From JBLHZY01 sp050633265 (GTDB lineage Bacteria; Pseudomonadota; Alphaproteobacteria; Rhodobacterales; Rhodobacteraceae): a DNA stretch of 64,000 bases. A program made the translations under genes and the position numbers. The notes under the pieces were generated by a model, which saw only the letters and a program-made list of their open reading frames with translations, had not been told where the DNA came from and made no database searches. Below are positions 16,093 to 24,976 of the stretch, piece after piece. The stretch is from assembly GCA_050633265.1 (NCBI GenBank), contig JBOEGE010000005.1, forward strand, positions 645,462-709,461, given 5' to 3'. Position 1 is the stretch's first letter. Every line of letters begins with the position of its first letter.

Positions 16093-17388
16093 CTACATGT
16101 TGTTCGGCAGATAGGTAACGATCCCCGGCACAGCAACAATGATAGCCAGCGCAACAAGCATCAAAATAAAGAACGGGAACGCCGCCCGCGCGACGACAAG
16201 AATATTGCGCCCTGTCAGGGATTGCAGAACGAACAGGTTGAACCCCACCGGTGGCGTAATCTGCGACATCTCCACCACGATCACGACAAAGATACCAAAC
16301 CACAAAGGATCGATCCCCACCTGCTGCACCATCGGCATGATGACGGATGTGGTCAAAACAACGACCGAAATCCCATCAAGAAACATACCCATGATGATGA
16401 AAAATACGGTAAGCGCGCCCAGCAATGCATAGGTCGATAGGTTCATCCCGCCGATCCATTCGGCAAGAATGCGCGGAATGCCCGTAAACCCCATGGCGAC
16501 GGTCAGGAACGATGCGCCAGCCAAAATGAAGGCAATCATGCAGGATGTTTTCGTCGCCCCCATGAGCCCTTCTGCAAAGCTTTGCTTGTTCAGCGTGCCC
16601 GAATGCCAAGATAAAACCAATGCCAGAACAACCCCAACAGCGGCTGCATCTGTTGGCGATGCTATGCCTGCATAGATCGATCCAATCACCCCGCCGATCA
16701 AAAGCATAACAGGGATCAAACGGCGCGATCGGTGGAGCTTTTCTCGCAAGGAAAATTCAAACGCTTCATCGGGCAATTGATCGCGGTTCAGCAGGGACCA
16801 GACCACAACATATCCGACAAACAATGCAACCAGAAGCAACCCCGGAAGAACGCCCGCCACAAACAGGCGCGCGATGGATTGCTCGGTCGCAACACCATAG
16901 ACAATCAGGATAATCGACGGCGGGATCAATAGCCCCAAAGTGGCTGAGCCGGCCAAGGTTCCGATCATCATTTTTTCGGGATAGCCTCTTTGAGACAATT
17001 CGGGGATCGACAATTTGCCAATCGTGGCCGCCGTCGCCGCTGAAGAGCCCGAAACAGCGGCAAAGATACCGCAACCAAAGATATTCACATGAAGAAGCCG
17101 CCCCGGCAGACGGTTCATCCACGGCGACAGCCCGGTAAACATGTCATCCGATAGTTTGGAGCGAAACAGGATCTCACCCATCCAGATAAACAAAGGCAGC
17201 GCCGCCAGCGCCCAGGAATTGCTGTGGCCCCAGATGGTTGTCGCCATGACAAGGCCGAGCGGAGCGTTTGAGAACAAGGCCATCGCGGCTATGCCCACGC
17301 CCATCAAGGAAAAGGCCACCCAAACCCCGGCCCCGAGCATCGCAAACAGTAACGCAAGAAGAATAACTGAGAGAATTCCAACGGTCAT
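16093..17388 (-). CDS. TRAP transporter large permease (DctM family)
   Basis: A 431-residue integral membrane protein with about 12 hydrophobic segments, full length for DctM. Family stretches include PLFIWMGEILFRSKLSDDMF, GTLAGSATLGLLIPPSIILI and QITPPVGFNLFVLQ. It forms the Na+-coupled channel of the tripartite transporter with the small permease 9 nt upstream. TAGGAA precedes the ATG. The substrate is probably the compound opened by the divergent oxoprolinase/hydantoinase. Confidence 0.95.
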   Translation of the reverse strand: MTVGILSVILLALLFAMLGAGVWVAFSLMGVGIAAMALFSNAPLGLVMATTIWGHSNSWALAALPLFIWMGEILFRSKLSDDMFTGLSPWMNRLPGRLLHVNIFGCGIFAAVSGSSAATAATIGKLSIPELSQRGYPEKMMIGTLAGSATLGLLIPPSIILIVYGVATEQSIARLFVAGVLPGLLLVALFVGYVVVWSLLNRDQLPDEAFEFSLREKLHRSRRLIPVMLLIGGVIGSIYAGIASPTDAAAVGVVLALVLSWHSGTLNKQSFAEGLMGATKTSCMIAFILAGASFLTVAMGFTGIPRILAEWIGGMNLSTYALLGALTVFFIIMGMFLDGISVVVLTTSVIMPMVQQVGIDPLWFGIFVVIVVEMSQITPPVGFNLFVLQSLTGRNILVVARAAFPFFILMLVALAIIVAVPGIVTYLPNNM

Positions 17389-17397
17389 AATGCGTTC

Positions 17398-17946
17398 CTA
17401 TTCGCCCAGAAGGTTCTCGCCCTTACCTTCATAGGTTGGGGCTTTGCCACGCAGGACAAGAATGAGTTCATCGGCAAGAGCGATTGTTAAAATGGCAAGA
17501 CCAACCAGAACAGGTAATTGAGGAAGCCAAATTGGAATGGAAACCATACCCGAGCTCTTATCGCCAAATGCGATCGACTCGCCCACCAGCCCATACATGT
17601 AGACAGTTGCATAAGCGGTCATCGCCAGCCCGATCAGCAGAGCAAGCGCTTCAAAGCCACGCTGCATTTTGGCCGGCATCAACCCTGTCAAAAGCGTTAC
17701 GCGAATATGCTCGCCGGATCGCAGCGTGTAGGCCAAAGCAAGGAACGAAGCGGCGGCAAGGAAGAAGCCAGTAAAATCGGAATAGGATGGTATTGTCAGC
17801 CCCAGGGCACTTCCCACCAAAGCCGCGTAGATTTTATCCGTTAGGTTCAGACAGACCTGCGCAAAAACGATTGCAACGATGGCGCCGATGAAGGTTGCGG
17901 CGGCGACACCGCTATAGAGATAGAGAGCATCGAGTATGCGGCGCAT
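17398..17946 (-). CDS. TRAP transporter small permease (DctQ family)
   Basis: A 182-residue membrane protein with four hydrophobic segments, including GAIVAIVFAQVCLNLTDKIY and the family region TGFFLAAASFLALAYTLRSGEHIRVTLL around residues 60-85. A GGGGAGG site lies just upstream. It partners the large permease that follows, and comes after the binding-protein gene across an intercistronic hairpin. Confidence 0.92.
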   Translation of the reverse strand: MRRILDALYLYSGVAAATFIGAIVAIVFAQVCLNLTDKIYAALVGSALGLTIPSYSDFTGFFLAAASFLALAYTLRSGEHIRVTLLTGLMPAKMQRGFEALALLIGLAMTAYATVYMYGLVGESIAFGDKSSGMVSIPIWLPQLPVLVGLAILTIALADELILVLRGKAPTYEGKGENLLGE

Positions 17947-17963
17947 GGTTTGGTCCTCCCCTG

Positions 17964-17998
17964 ATATTGGAGGGGGAAATTGCGGCCCCCTCCAATAT
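17964..17998 (-). terminator. 13-bp hairpin between TRAP binding-protein and permease genes
   Basis: ATATTGGAGGGGG (17964-17976) and CCCCCTCCAATAT (17986-17998) pair perfectly over 13 bp. The stem lies 10 nt after the binding-protein stop and before the small-permease ribosome site. It lacks a T-run, so a role as partial terminator or 3'-end stabiliser that keeps binding-protein message in excess is likely. Confidence 0.65.
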
Positions 17999-18008
17999 AT
18001 CTTGTCGT

Positions 18009-18980
18009 TTATTGATTATAGGCTTCAAGGATTGTTGCGCCTTCTTCGCCCGAGGATGCGGTCCAATCCTCAAGCATTTTGGCACCAAGGGCGCGCAAAC
18101 CATTCATCAATTCCTCGCTTGGCTGCTGAACATCGATCCCGTTTTCAGCCAGAGCTGCGGTTTGGGTATTCGTTTCCGCGCGGCTCATCTCCCAACCACG
18201 TGTTTGAGCAGCTGCTGCGGCCTCCAACACGGCTTGTTGGGTCGCTTCGTCCAAACGCTGGAAAGCACGTTTATTGACCACAACGATGTTTTTGGGGATC
18301 CAAGCCTGAATGTCTGTGTAGTTGCTCAAAAAGTCCCACGCCTGCGAGTTTACACCTGTTGATGGCGAGGTGATCATCGCTTCTACCCGGCCTGTTGAGA
18401 AGGCCTGCGCAATGTCAGGAACCTCAATTTGAGTTGGCGCAGCGCCCGCCATGGATGCAAAGGTTTCCAGCGTCGAATTATATGTCCGGAACTTCAGCCC
18501 AGCGAGATCACCAACCGTCGCGATGGGCTTGGTGGTGTATAGGCCCTGCGGTGGCCATGGCACGGCGTAAAGAACCATCATGCCCTGCTTTTCCAGCAGC
18601 TTTTCAACCACGGGGCGCTGGGCTGCCCAAAGACGCTCTGCATCATCATAATTCGTTGCAAGGAAAGGCAGTGAATCAACGCCGAAAGACGGGTTGTCAT
18701 TGTTCAAAAGCGACAAGAAGAATTCCCCAATGGGCACTTGGCCGCTGCGGACAGCTTTGGAGATTTCTGGGTGCTTAAACAGCGACCCCGCCGAATGAAC
18801 ATTGATTTCCAAAGCACCATCCGTTGCCGTTGCCACATCTGCGGCAAACTGGCTGATGTTTTGTGTATGGAAAGTTGCATCTGGATAGGGCGTTGCCATG
18901 TCCCAGGTTTCCGCCTGCAGATGTGCGGCCGATACGGAAAGCGCAATTGCAGCGCCGCTTAGAAGCTTCAAGAAACTCAT
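18009..18980 (-). CDS. TRAP transporter substrate-binding protein (DctP family)
   Basis: A 323-residue periplasmic protein. Residues 1-23 form a signal peptide (ending HLQAETW). The mature part shows DctP features: FHTQNISQFAADVA near the start and the LKFRTYNSTLETFASMAGA motif, whose Arg normally salt-bridges the substrate carboxylate, near residue 160. GGGAGG precedes the ATG. First gene of the TRAP operon and divergent from the oxoprolinase, so a carboxylate such as 5-oxoproline or a hydantoin derivative is a fair guess. Confidence 0.93.
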   Translation of the reverse strand: MSFLKLLSGAAIALSVSAAHLQAETWDMATPYPDATFHTQNISQFAADVATATDGALEINVHSAGSLFKHPEISKAVRSGQVPIGEFFLSLLNNDNPSFGVDSLPFLATNYDDAERLWAAQRPVVEKLLEKQGMMVLYAVPWPPQGLYTTKPIATVGDLAGLKFRTYNSTLETFASMAGAAPTQIEVPDIAQAFSTGRVEAMITSPSTGVNSQAWDFLSNYTDIQAWIPKNIVVVNKRAFQRLDEATQQAVLEAAAAAQTRGWEMSRAETNTQTAALAENGIDVQQPSEELMNGLRALGAKMLEDWTASSGEEGATILEAYNQ

Positions 18981-19026
18981 TTGGTACCTCCCTATATTGA
19001 GTTTATGTTATTACCCTGATGTTTCA

Positions 19027-19055
19027 TTGACACTTTGTCAACGTTTTATTATCGT
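19027..19055 (+). promoter_or_regulatory. Sigma-70-like promoter of the oxoprolinase gene with overlapping operator
   Basis: TTGACA (19027-19032), a 17-bp spacer, then TATCGT (19050-19055) make a credible promoter for the plus-strand gene. The -35 box is also half of a perfect inverted repeat, TTGACA-ctt-TGTCAA (19027-19041), so a repressor bound there would block it. Confidence 0.55.
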
Positions 19056-19069
19056 TACTGCTGAGTAAC
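19054..19069. promoter_or_regulatory. Second perfect inverted repeat at the expected transcription start
   Basis: GTTACT-gctg-AGTAAC is a perfect 6-bp inverted repeat overlapping the -10 box and predicted start point of the oxoprolinase gene. With the repeat at 19027-19041 it suggests a repressor-controlled divergent promoter region shared with the TRAP operon. Confidence 0.5.
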
Positions 19070-19128
19070 AGATTCTGCGGTGAAGGACCTTCGCCAACAT
19101 AATCTCATAGAATCCGAGGGCATTCGCG

Positions 19129-22100
19129 ATGAATAGAAATAATAACAATACACTATGGCAGTTTTGGGTAGACCGGGGCGGGACATTTACGGATATCGTT
19201 GCGCGCAAACCTGACGGATCATTGCAAACCCATAAGCTGCTGTCTGAGAACCCCGAACGCTATAAAGACGCCGCCGTTCAGGGGATTCGCGAGCTGCTTG
19301 GTCTGTCATCTGATGCGCAAATCCCCGCAAACACCATCGAAGCCGTCAAAATGGGAACCACTGTTGCGACCAACGCCTTGCTCGAACGCAAAGGCGATCG
19401 GACCGTATTGCTGATCTCCAAAGGCATGCGCGATTTGCTGCGGATCGGCTATCAAAACCGGCCCAAGCTGTTTGATCTTGAAATCGTCCTCCCTGAGCTT
19501 CTCTATGATGAGGTGATCGAGGTCGAAGAGCGGCTGGATGCGAAGGGGAATATTGTCACAGCGCTGAACTTGCCTCAGGTGCGCACTGCCCTCAGCGCGG
19601 CCTATGGCAAAGGCTACCGCTCCGTCGCTGTGGCCTTGATGCACGGATACCGCTTCCCCGACCATGAACAAAAAATCGGCGCCATGGCGCAGCAGCAAGG
19701 CTTCACTCAAGTGTCGCTGAGCCATGAAGTCAGCCCCCTGATCAAGCTGGTTTCGCGCGGTGATACGACCGTCGTTGATGCCTACCTCTCTCCTATCTTG
19801 CGCCGCTATGTCGGTCAGGTCAGCGATGCGCTTGGTGCTGATCGCGGCGGCTGTAAATCACTGATGTTCATGCAGTCGAACGGCGGTTTGACGGATGCCG
19901 CGCGGTTCCAAGGCAAGGACGCGATCCTCTCTGGCCCCGCTGGCGGTGTGGTTGGCATGGTGCGCACCGCCCAAGAGGCTGGTTTTGACAAGCTGATTGG
20001 TTTTGATATGGGCGGCACCTCGACAGATGTTTGCCACTACGCTGGTGAATATGAGCGCTCCTTCGAAACCGAAGTCGCTGGTGTGCGGATGCGGGCCCCG
20101 ATGATGAGCATTCACACAGTGGCAGCCGGCGGGGGCTCTATCCTTAGTTTTCGGCAAGGGCGGATGCAGGTTGGTCCGGAAAGCGCAGGCGCCAACCCTG
20201 GCCCTGCCAGCTATCGCCGCGGCGGCCCGCTGGCTGTTACCGATTGCAATGTGCTCTTGGGCAAGATCCAGCCAGAGGCCTTCCCAAGCGTGTTTGGCCC
20301 CGATGGCAACGCGCCTTTGGATGTGGCCGCAGCCCGCGCCAAATTCGAAGACTTGTCGGCAAAAATCGCCGATGAAACCGGAGAAGCCCCTAAAACGCCC
20401 GAAGAACTGGCCGAAGGATACCTGCGCATCGCGGTTGAAAACATGGCCAATGCGATCAAGAAAATCTCTGTGCAGCGTGGCTATGACGTAACCAAATACA
20501 CGATGAATTGTTTTGGTGGCGCAGGCGGGCAGCATGCCTGTCAGGTCGCTGATGTATTGGGTATGGAAAGCATCTATATTCACCCGTTCGCAGGCGTTTT
20601 ATCCGCCTTTGGCATGGGATTGGCCGATATCCGCGCCATCCGCGAGCATCAGTTTGCTGAACCCATCACAAAGATCAAAGACGCAAAAGACATGCTTTCG
20701 CGCATAGCAGCAGAGGCGCGCGCCGAAGTTTTGGATCAAGGCATTGCTGCCCAAAAAATCACATTGATCTCAACGGCCCATATCCGCACGCCGGGATCGC
20801 ATCAAACTCTGCCGGTTCCCTTTGGCACGCAAAAGGAAATGAAGGCAGGCTTTGAGGCCGCGCATCAGCAGCGCTTTGGCTTTGTCCCAGATTACAGCGA
20901 TCTGATTATTGATCTTCTAACGGCCGAAGCTGTTGGTATGACCGGTGAAAAAGTGGCTCTTCCAACGAAAGGACAATCCCGCGCGCAGGGCCAGACCGCC
21001 CGCATGTTTACCAAAGGCGCCTGGCAAAAAGTGCCACTGGTTCTGCGCGAAACGATCCAACCAAACGATACAGTGTCCGGGCCGGCAATTATTGTCGAAC
21101 CGACGGGCACCAATGTGCTTGAGCCCGGCTGGAACGCGGAAGGTTTGGCGGGCGGGGGGCTCATCCTGCGCCGGGTCGAGGCGATCAACCGCAAGGAAGC
21201 AATCGGCACAAGCGTTGATCCTGTGATGTTGGAAGTGTTCAACAACCTCTTTATGTCCATTGCGGATCAAATGGGCGCAACATTGGCCAACACCGCCTAT
21301 TCGGTAAACATCAAAGAGCGCTTTGATTTCTCATGTGCGATCTTTGATGCAAATGGTGATCTGGTCGCCAATGCGCCGCATGTCCCGGTCCACCTTGGCT
21401 CTATGTCAGAAAGCGTGCGCACCATCCTGCGCCAGAACGCAGGCAAGATCCGCCCCGGTGATGTGTTCATGATGAACAACCCCTATAACGGCGGGACGCA
21501 TCTGCCGGATGTCACTGTGATCACACCGGTGTTTGATGACGCCGGTGAAAAGATCATATTCCTAACGGCCTCGCGCGGGCACCATGCAGATATCGGCGGC
21601 AAAACCCCTGGCTCCGCCCCGCCCGACAGCCGCCATATCGACGAAGAAGGTGTCCTGATTGACAATTTCCTCTTGGTTGATCGCGGCACTTTGCGCGAGA
21701 ATGAAACCCGTGCGCTTCTCGCATCGGGCCGGTATCCATGCCGCAATATCAATGAAAACATGGCCGATCTTGCCGCGCAGATCGCCGCCAACGCCACAGG
21801 TGCGGCAGAGCTAAGCAGAATTTCCCGTCAGTTCGGTTTGAATGTTGTCCAGGCCTATATGGGCCATGTCCAAGACAATGCCGAAGAAAGCGTGCGCCGC
21901 GTTCTTGATGTTCTGAAAGATTGCGAATTCACCTACCCGTTGGATAGCGGCGCTCAGATCGCCGTTAAAATCACCGTCAATAAAAACACGCGCAGTGCAA
22001 CGCTCGACTTTGCAGGAACCTCGCAGCAGGACCAGTTCAATTACAACGCCCCGTTTTCAATATGCCGCGCGGTCGTGCTCTATGTATTCCGAACGCTTAT

Positions 22101-22755
22101 CGGCGCTGACATCCCGATGAACGAGGGCTGCCTGAAGCCGATGGATATTCGCGCCCCGGAAGGATCCATGATCAATCCAAACCACCCGGCTGCCGTGATC
22201 TCGGGCAATACCGAAGTTAGCCAGGCGATTGCAGATACGCTCTATGGCGCGCTTGGGGTGATTGCTGGCTCTCAAGGAACGATGAACAACTTTGTTTATG
22301 GCAACGCCCGGCTGCAAAACTATGAAACGATTTGCGGCGGAACAGGCGCGGGCGCGGGTTTCAACGGCGCCAGCGCGGTACACAGCCATATGACCAACAC
22401 CCGCATGACCGACCCCGAAGTATTGGAGAGCCGCTTTCCGGTGCGTGTTGAGGAATTTTCGATCCGGCATGGCTCTGGCGGAGGCGGAAAATGGCAAGGC
22501 GGCAACGGGATCACCCGAAAACTGCGCTTCCTCGAAGAAATGACCGCAACCGTTCTGTCGTCACACCGGCAAGTCCCTCCTCATGGCGCCGCGGGGGGCC
22601 ACTGCGGCCAAACCGGCGAAAACCACGTTGAACGCAAAGACGGCAGCATTGTTCCGCTGCGCGGCAATGACGAAGCCTTGATGGGCCCGGGCGATATCTT
22701 CGTCATGAACACACCGGGTGGCGGCGGCTACGGCAAAACGGAAACCGCGAAATGA
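19129..22755 (+). CDS. Fused 5-oxoprolinase/hydantoinase (HyuA-HyuB)
   Basis: A 1208-residue cytoplasmic enzyme made of both subunits in one chain. The HyuA half begins with WVDRGGTFTDIVA (nucleotide-binding start) and has KLIGFDMGGTSTDVCHY around residue 290. The HyuB half starts near residue 690 (DPVMLEVFNNLFMSIADQMG) and contains NNPYNGGTHLPDVTVITP and ASRGHHADIGG. Family members open 5-oxoproline or hydantoins with ATP. Bacterial versions are often two genes; the single long chain matches the eukaryote-like 5-oxoprolinase layout. Downstream 149 bp are non-coding. It is divergent from a TRAP transporter, which probably supplies substrate. Confidence 0.93.
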   Translation: MNRNNNNTLWQFWVDRGGTFTDIVARKPDGSLQTHKLLSENPERYKDAAVQGIRELLGLSSDAQIPANTIEAVKMGTTVATNALLERKGDRTVLLISKGMRDLLRIGYQNRPKLFDLEIVLPELLYDEVIEVEERLDAKGNIVTALNLPQVRTALSAAYGKGYRSVAVALMHGYRFPDHEQKIGAMAQQQGFTQVSLSHEVSPLIKLVSRGDTTVVDAYLSPILRRYVGQVSDALGADRGGCKSLMFMQSNGGLTDAARFQGKDAILSGPAGGVVGMVRTAQEAGFDKLIGFDMGGTSTDVCHYAGEYERSFETEVAGVRMRAPMMSIHTVAAGGGSILSFRQGRMQVGPESAGANPGPASYRRGGPLAVTDCNVLLGKIQPEAFPSVFGPDGNAPLDVAAARAKFEDLSAKIADETGEAPKTPEELAEGYLRIAVENMANAIKKISVQRGYDVTKYTMNCFGGAGGQHACQVADVLGMESIYIHPFAGVLSAFGMGLADIRAIREHQFAEPITKIKDAKDMLSRIAAEARAEVLDQGIAAQKITLISTAHIRTPGSHQTLPVPFGTQKEMKAGFEAAHQQRFGFVPDYSDLIIDLLTAEAVGMTGEKVALPTKGQSRAQGQTARMFTKGAWQKVPLVLRETIQPNDTVSGPAIIVEPTGTNVLEPGWNAEGLAGGGLILRRVEAINRKEAIGTSVDPVMLEVFNNLFMSIADQMGATLANTAYSVNIKERFDFSCAIFDANGDLVANAPHVPVHLGSMSESVRTILRQNAGKIRPGDVFMMNNPYNGGTHLPDVTVITPVFDDAGEKIIFLTASRGHHADIGGKTPGSAPPDSRHIDEEGVLIDNFLLVDRGTLRENETRALLASGRYPCRNINENMADLAAQIAANATGAAELSRISRQFGLNVVQAYMGHVQDNAEESVRRVLDVLKDCEFTYPLDSGAQIAVKITVNKNTRSATLDFAGTSQQDQFNYNAPFSICRAVVLYVFRTLIGADIPMNEGCLKPMDIRAPEGSMINPNHPAAVISGNTEVSQAIADTLYGALGVIAGSQGTMNNFVYGNARLQNYETICGGTGAGAGFNGASAVHSHMTNTRMTDPEVLESRFPVRVEEFSIRHGSGGGGKWQGGNGITRKLRFLEEMTATVLSSHRQVPPHGAAGGHCGQTGENHVERKDGSIVPLRGNDEALMGPGDIFVMNTPGGGGYGKTETAK

Positions 22756-22844
22756 GCGGCTTTCGAGAAACGCGTAGATCGGCCGCGCGTTTGGCGAAAG
22801 CCCGCTACGGGCCGTAGGCAAACTCGAAATTCGTGACCACGCCC

Positions 22845-22871
22845 TGTCACAAAACCCGCATGCACGGTGTC
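22845..22871 (+). promoter_or_regulatory. ECF41-type promoter
   Basis: TGTCACA (22845-22851), 16 bp, then TGTC (22868-22871). The ECF41 consensus as I know it is TGTCACA with CGTC about 16 bp later, so this matches the -35 box fully and the -10 box in three of four bases. It lies 33 bp before the oxidoreductase ATG, in the operon that encodes an ECF41-type sigma factor, so it is probably its autoregulated promoter. Confidence 0.7.
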
Positions 22872-22904
22872 TTCCTTTTTGTAAGATCAAAATAGGAGAC
22901 AAAA

Positions 22905-24110
22905 ATGCAGTTGCAAAAGGTCATTGTCGTTGGTGGGGGCTACGCCGGTGTGATGTGTGCTTTGCGTCTGGCTGGGCGTGGACGTGGGCGCGGAAAATTA
23001 AAAATCACATTGGTAAACCCGCGCGAGGAGTTTGTTGAGCGGCTTAGGCTGCATGAGGCGCTAACGGTGCCTCCCAAATACGACATGCGGAGTTTTCGTT
23101 ATGATCAGTTTCTTGCAAAGCGAAATGTTGCATTTGTTTGCGGGCAAGTTGTCGCTGTTTCGCCCAATGAAAAAGAAGTTCGGGTTTCGGCGCCAGATGG
23201 CACCATTGAAACCTTGGCTTATGACAGGTTGGTGGTGGCTTCCGGCTCAACCTCCGCACTCGGGCACATTCCCGGGCAAAACGAACATGCCTTTGCCATG
23301 AATCTCGGCGAGAGCAGATGTGCCCCGGCGTTGAAGCAAAAGCTCAGTCAGATTGAAGCGCCCCGCGTTTCGATTGTGGGAGGCGGGGCCACGGGTATCG
23401 AGCTTGCTGCAGAGATCGCCCAAAAGCCCGGGGCCAGCGTTACGCTAATGTGTCGGTCAACGCTCGGCGAAGGGCTGACTGAACCAGTGCGGAGGCGTGT
23501 TCGCGCCGAGCTCATACGGCAAGGTGTTTCCATTCAGGAAAGCACATTGGTAAAGGCGATCGCTTCCGACTATGTCACGACCGACGATCAGAAGATTGCC
23601 CACGATCTATGTGTTACCGCAACTGGGTTTGAAGTTGACCAGATATGGGGCGGAGCGGGGCTTGAGGTCTTATCGAACGGGCGGATCGTGACTGATACCT
23701 TCCTTCGCGCCAAAGGCTACGCCGAAATCTATGCCGCTGGAGATGCGGCATATTGCCAAGCCCGCCGAAGCGCCCCGCCGCGCATGTCGGTCATGTATGC
23801 CATGGCCAGCGGGGCCCATATCGCCGATGCCATTGTGGATGAGGCCAAGGGCAAGATTCCCCGCCGTTTTGGTTTTTGGACCTACGGGCAGGCAATCGGG
23901 CTCGGGGCCCAAGCGGTCGGGTTCGGAAATATGCGATTTGACAGGGCCTATGCCCCATATTTTACAGGTCGAACCGGATACCATTTGAGGCACTTCTTTG
24001 TTGCAATACTCTTTCGATTGCTCTTGCTGGAGGCAAGAATGCCAGGGTTTCCGTTCTATCTCGGGCGGCCGTCTGGGCGAAATCCGTCAGAGTGGTGTAA
24101 CCAAAGATGA
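22905..24110 (+). CDS. FAD/NAD(P)-binding oxidoreductase (NDH-2-like)
   Basis: A 401-residue flavoprotein of the pyridine-nucleotide disulfide oxidoreductase fold. Residues 4-20 hold the FAD-binding VIVVGGGYAGVMCALRLAG; a second nucleotide site, VSIVGGGATGIELAAEIAQ, is near residue 155; AEIYAAGDAAY, the late FAD motif, is near residue 275. It resembles type II NADH dehydrogenases and related proteins; the acceptor is unknown. AGGAGA lies upstream. The ATGA overlap with the sigma factor gene shows coupling, the usual pairing of ECF41 factors with a redox enzyme. Confidence 0.88.
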   Translation: MQLQKVIVVGGGYAGVMCALRLAGRGRGRGKLKITLVNPREEFVERLRLHEALTVPPKYDMRSFRYDQFLAKRNVAFVCGQVVAVSPNEKEVRVSAPDGTIETLAYDRLVVASGSTSALGHIPGQNEHAFAMNLGESRCAPALKQKLSQIEAPRVSIVGGGATGIELAAEIAQKPGASVTLMCRSTLGEGLTEPVRRRVRAELIRQGVSIQESTLVKAIASDYVTTDDQKIAHDLCVTATGFEVDQIWGGAGLEVLSNGRIVTDTFLRAKGYAEIYAAGDAAYCQARRSAPPRMSVMYAMASGAHIADAIVDEAKGKIPRRFGFWTYGQAIGLGAQAVGFGNMRFDRAYAPYFTGRTGYHLRHFFVAILFRLLLLEARMPGFPFYLGRPSGRNPSEWCNQR

Positions 24111-24976
24111 CCAGAGCCGATGATGCAGACCTTCTGTGGCACACGGCGTTCGGCGTGGCCTACCGCATACTTGGATTGCCTTGGCAGGCCGAAGATGTCG
24201 CACAATCGACGCTTGAGCGATGGGTTTCAGAAGACCGCGCGGTTGTTAGGATGCCAGAAGCCTTCGTGGCACGGACCGCAGCCAATCTTGCGCTCAATCT
24301 GATCCGGTCCGAAAAACGGATCGCTTTGAAACATGAAGCATTCGGCTTACCTCTGCCAGTGATAGACGACGACTCGGTCGAGACCCGTCTGGACCTGTCT
24401 TACGCGATATCGGCGAGCGTCATGCAATTGCCGCCGTTCATGCGCGCGGTCTTTGTCTTGCGTAGCGCCTTCGACATGGGGTTTGACGATATAGCGATGG
24501 CACTGGAGAAAAGCCCGGCCGCCTGCCGCCAATCCTTTTCACGCGCCCGCCGCAAGCTGGCGAAGATTGAGTTCAATGGACGATCAGCGGATCAGAACAC
24601 GTTGGCCAAACTTGTGAGCCGTATTGAGCAAGGTGATGAAGCAGGGCTGATCGCATTGATGGCGCACGATATTGCATTGGAAAGCGACGGTGGCACCTCT
24701 GCGCCGGCATTCGGAAAGATCGTGGATGGTCGAGACAGGCTCGCCAAGTTCCTTGTCGTGTCGCCGGCCATTTTTGGCGATGGGCTTGTGCCGGTTTTCG
24801 GCCAATCACGGTCCGGCGACTTCGTGCTGCTGAAACAGAAAGGCCACATACGGTTGGTTGTGCTCGCAAGCAGTTCAAAGGAGGGTATCAATCGGCTCTT
24901 TGCCCTATCTGACCCGGAAAAGCTGGAGTGTTTGTACCACGCGCCAAAGCAGCCAATGAGGGATCGTTTCATCTAA
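24107..24976 (+). CDS. ECF41/SigJ-type RNA polymerase sigma factor with SnoaL-like C-terminal domain
   Basis: A 289-residue sigma factor. Region 2 is AFGVAYRILGLPWQAEDVAQ, region 4 is FDMGFDDIAMALEKSPAACR, and after about residue 165 a SnoaL-like regulatory domain follows with LARL-type VSRIEQGDEAGLIALMAHDI and the DGG motif (ESDGGTSAPAF) characteristic of ECF41. No anti-sigma gene is adjacent, in keeping with control by the fused domain. The linker that usually carries WLPEP reads FGLPLPVIDD, so it is altered. Predicted to transcribe its own operon from 22845-22871. Confidence 0.9.
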   Translation: MTRADDADLLWHTAFGVAYRILGLPWQAEDVAQSTLERWVSEDRAVVRMPEAFVARTAANLALNLIRSEKRIALKHEAFGLPLPVIDDDSVETRLDLSYAISASVMQLPPFMRAVFVLRSAFDMGFDDIAMALEKSPAACRQSFSRARRKLAKIEFNGRSADQNTLAKLVSRIEQGDEAGLIALMAHDIALESDGGTSAPAFGKIVDGRDRLAKFLVVSPAIFGDGLVPVFGQSRSGDFVLLKQKGHIRLVVLASSSKEGINRLFALSDPEKLECLYHAPKQPMRDRFI

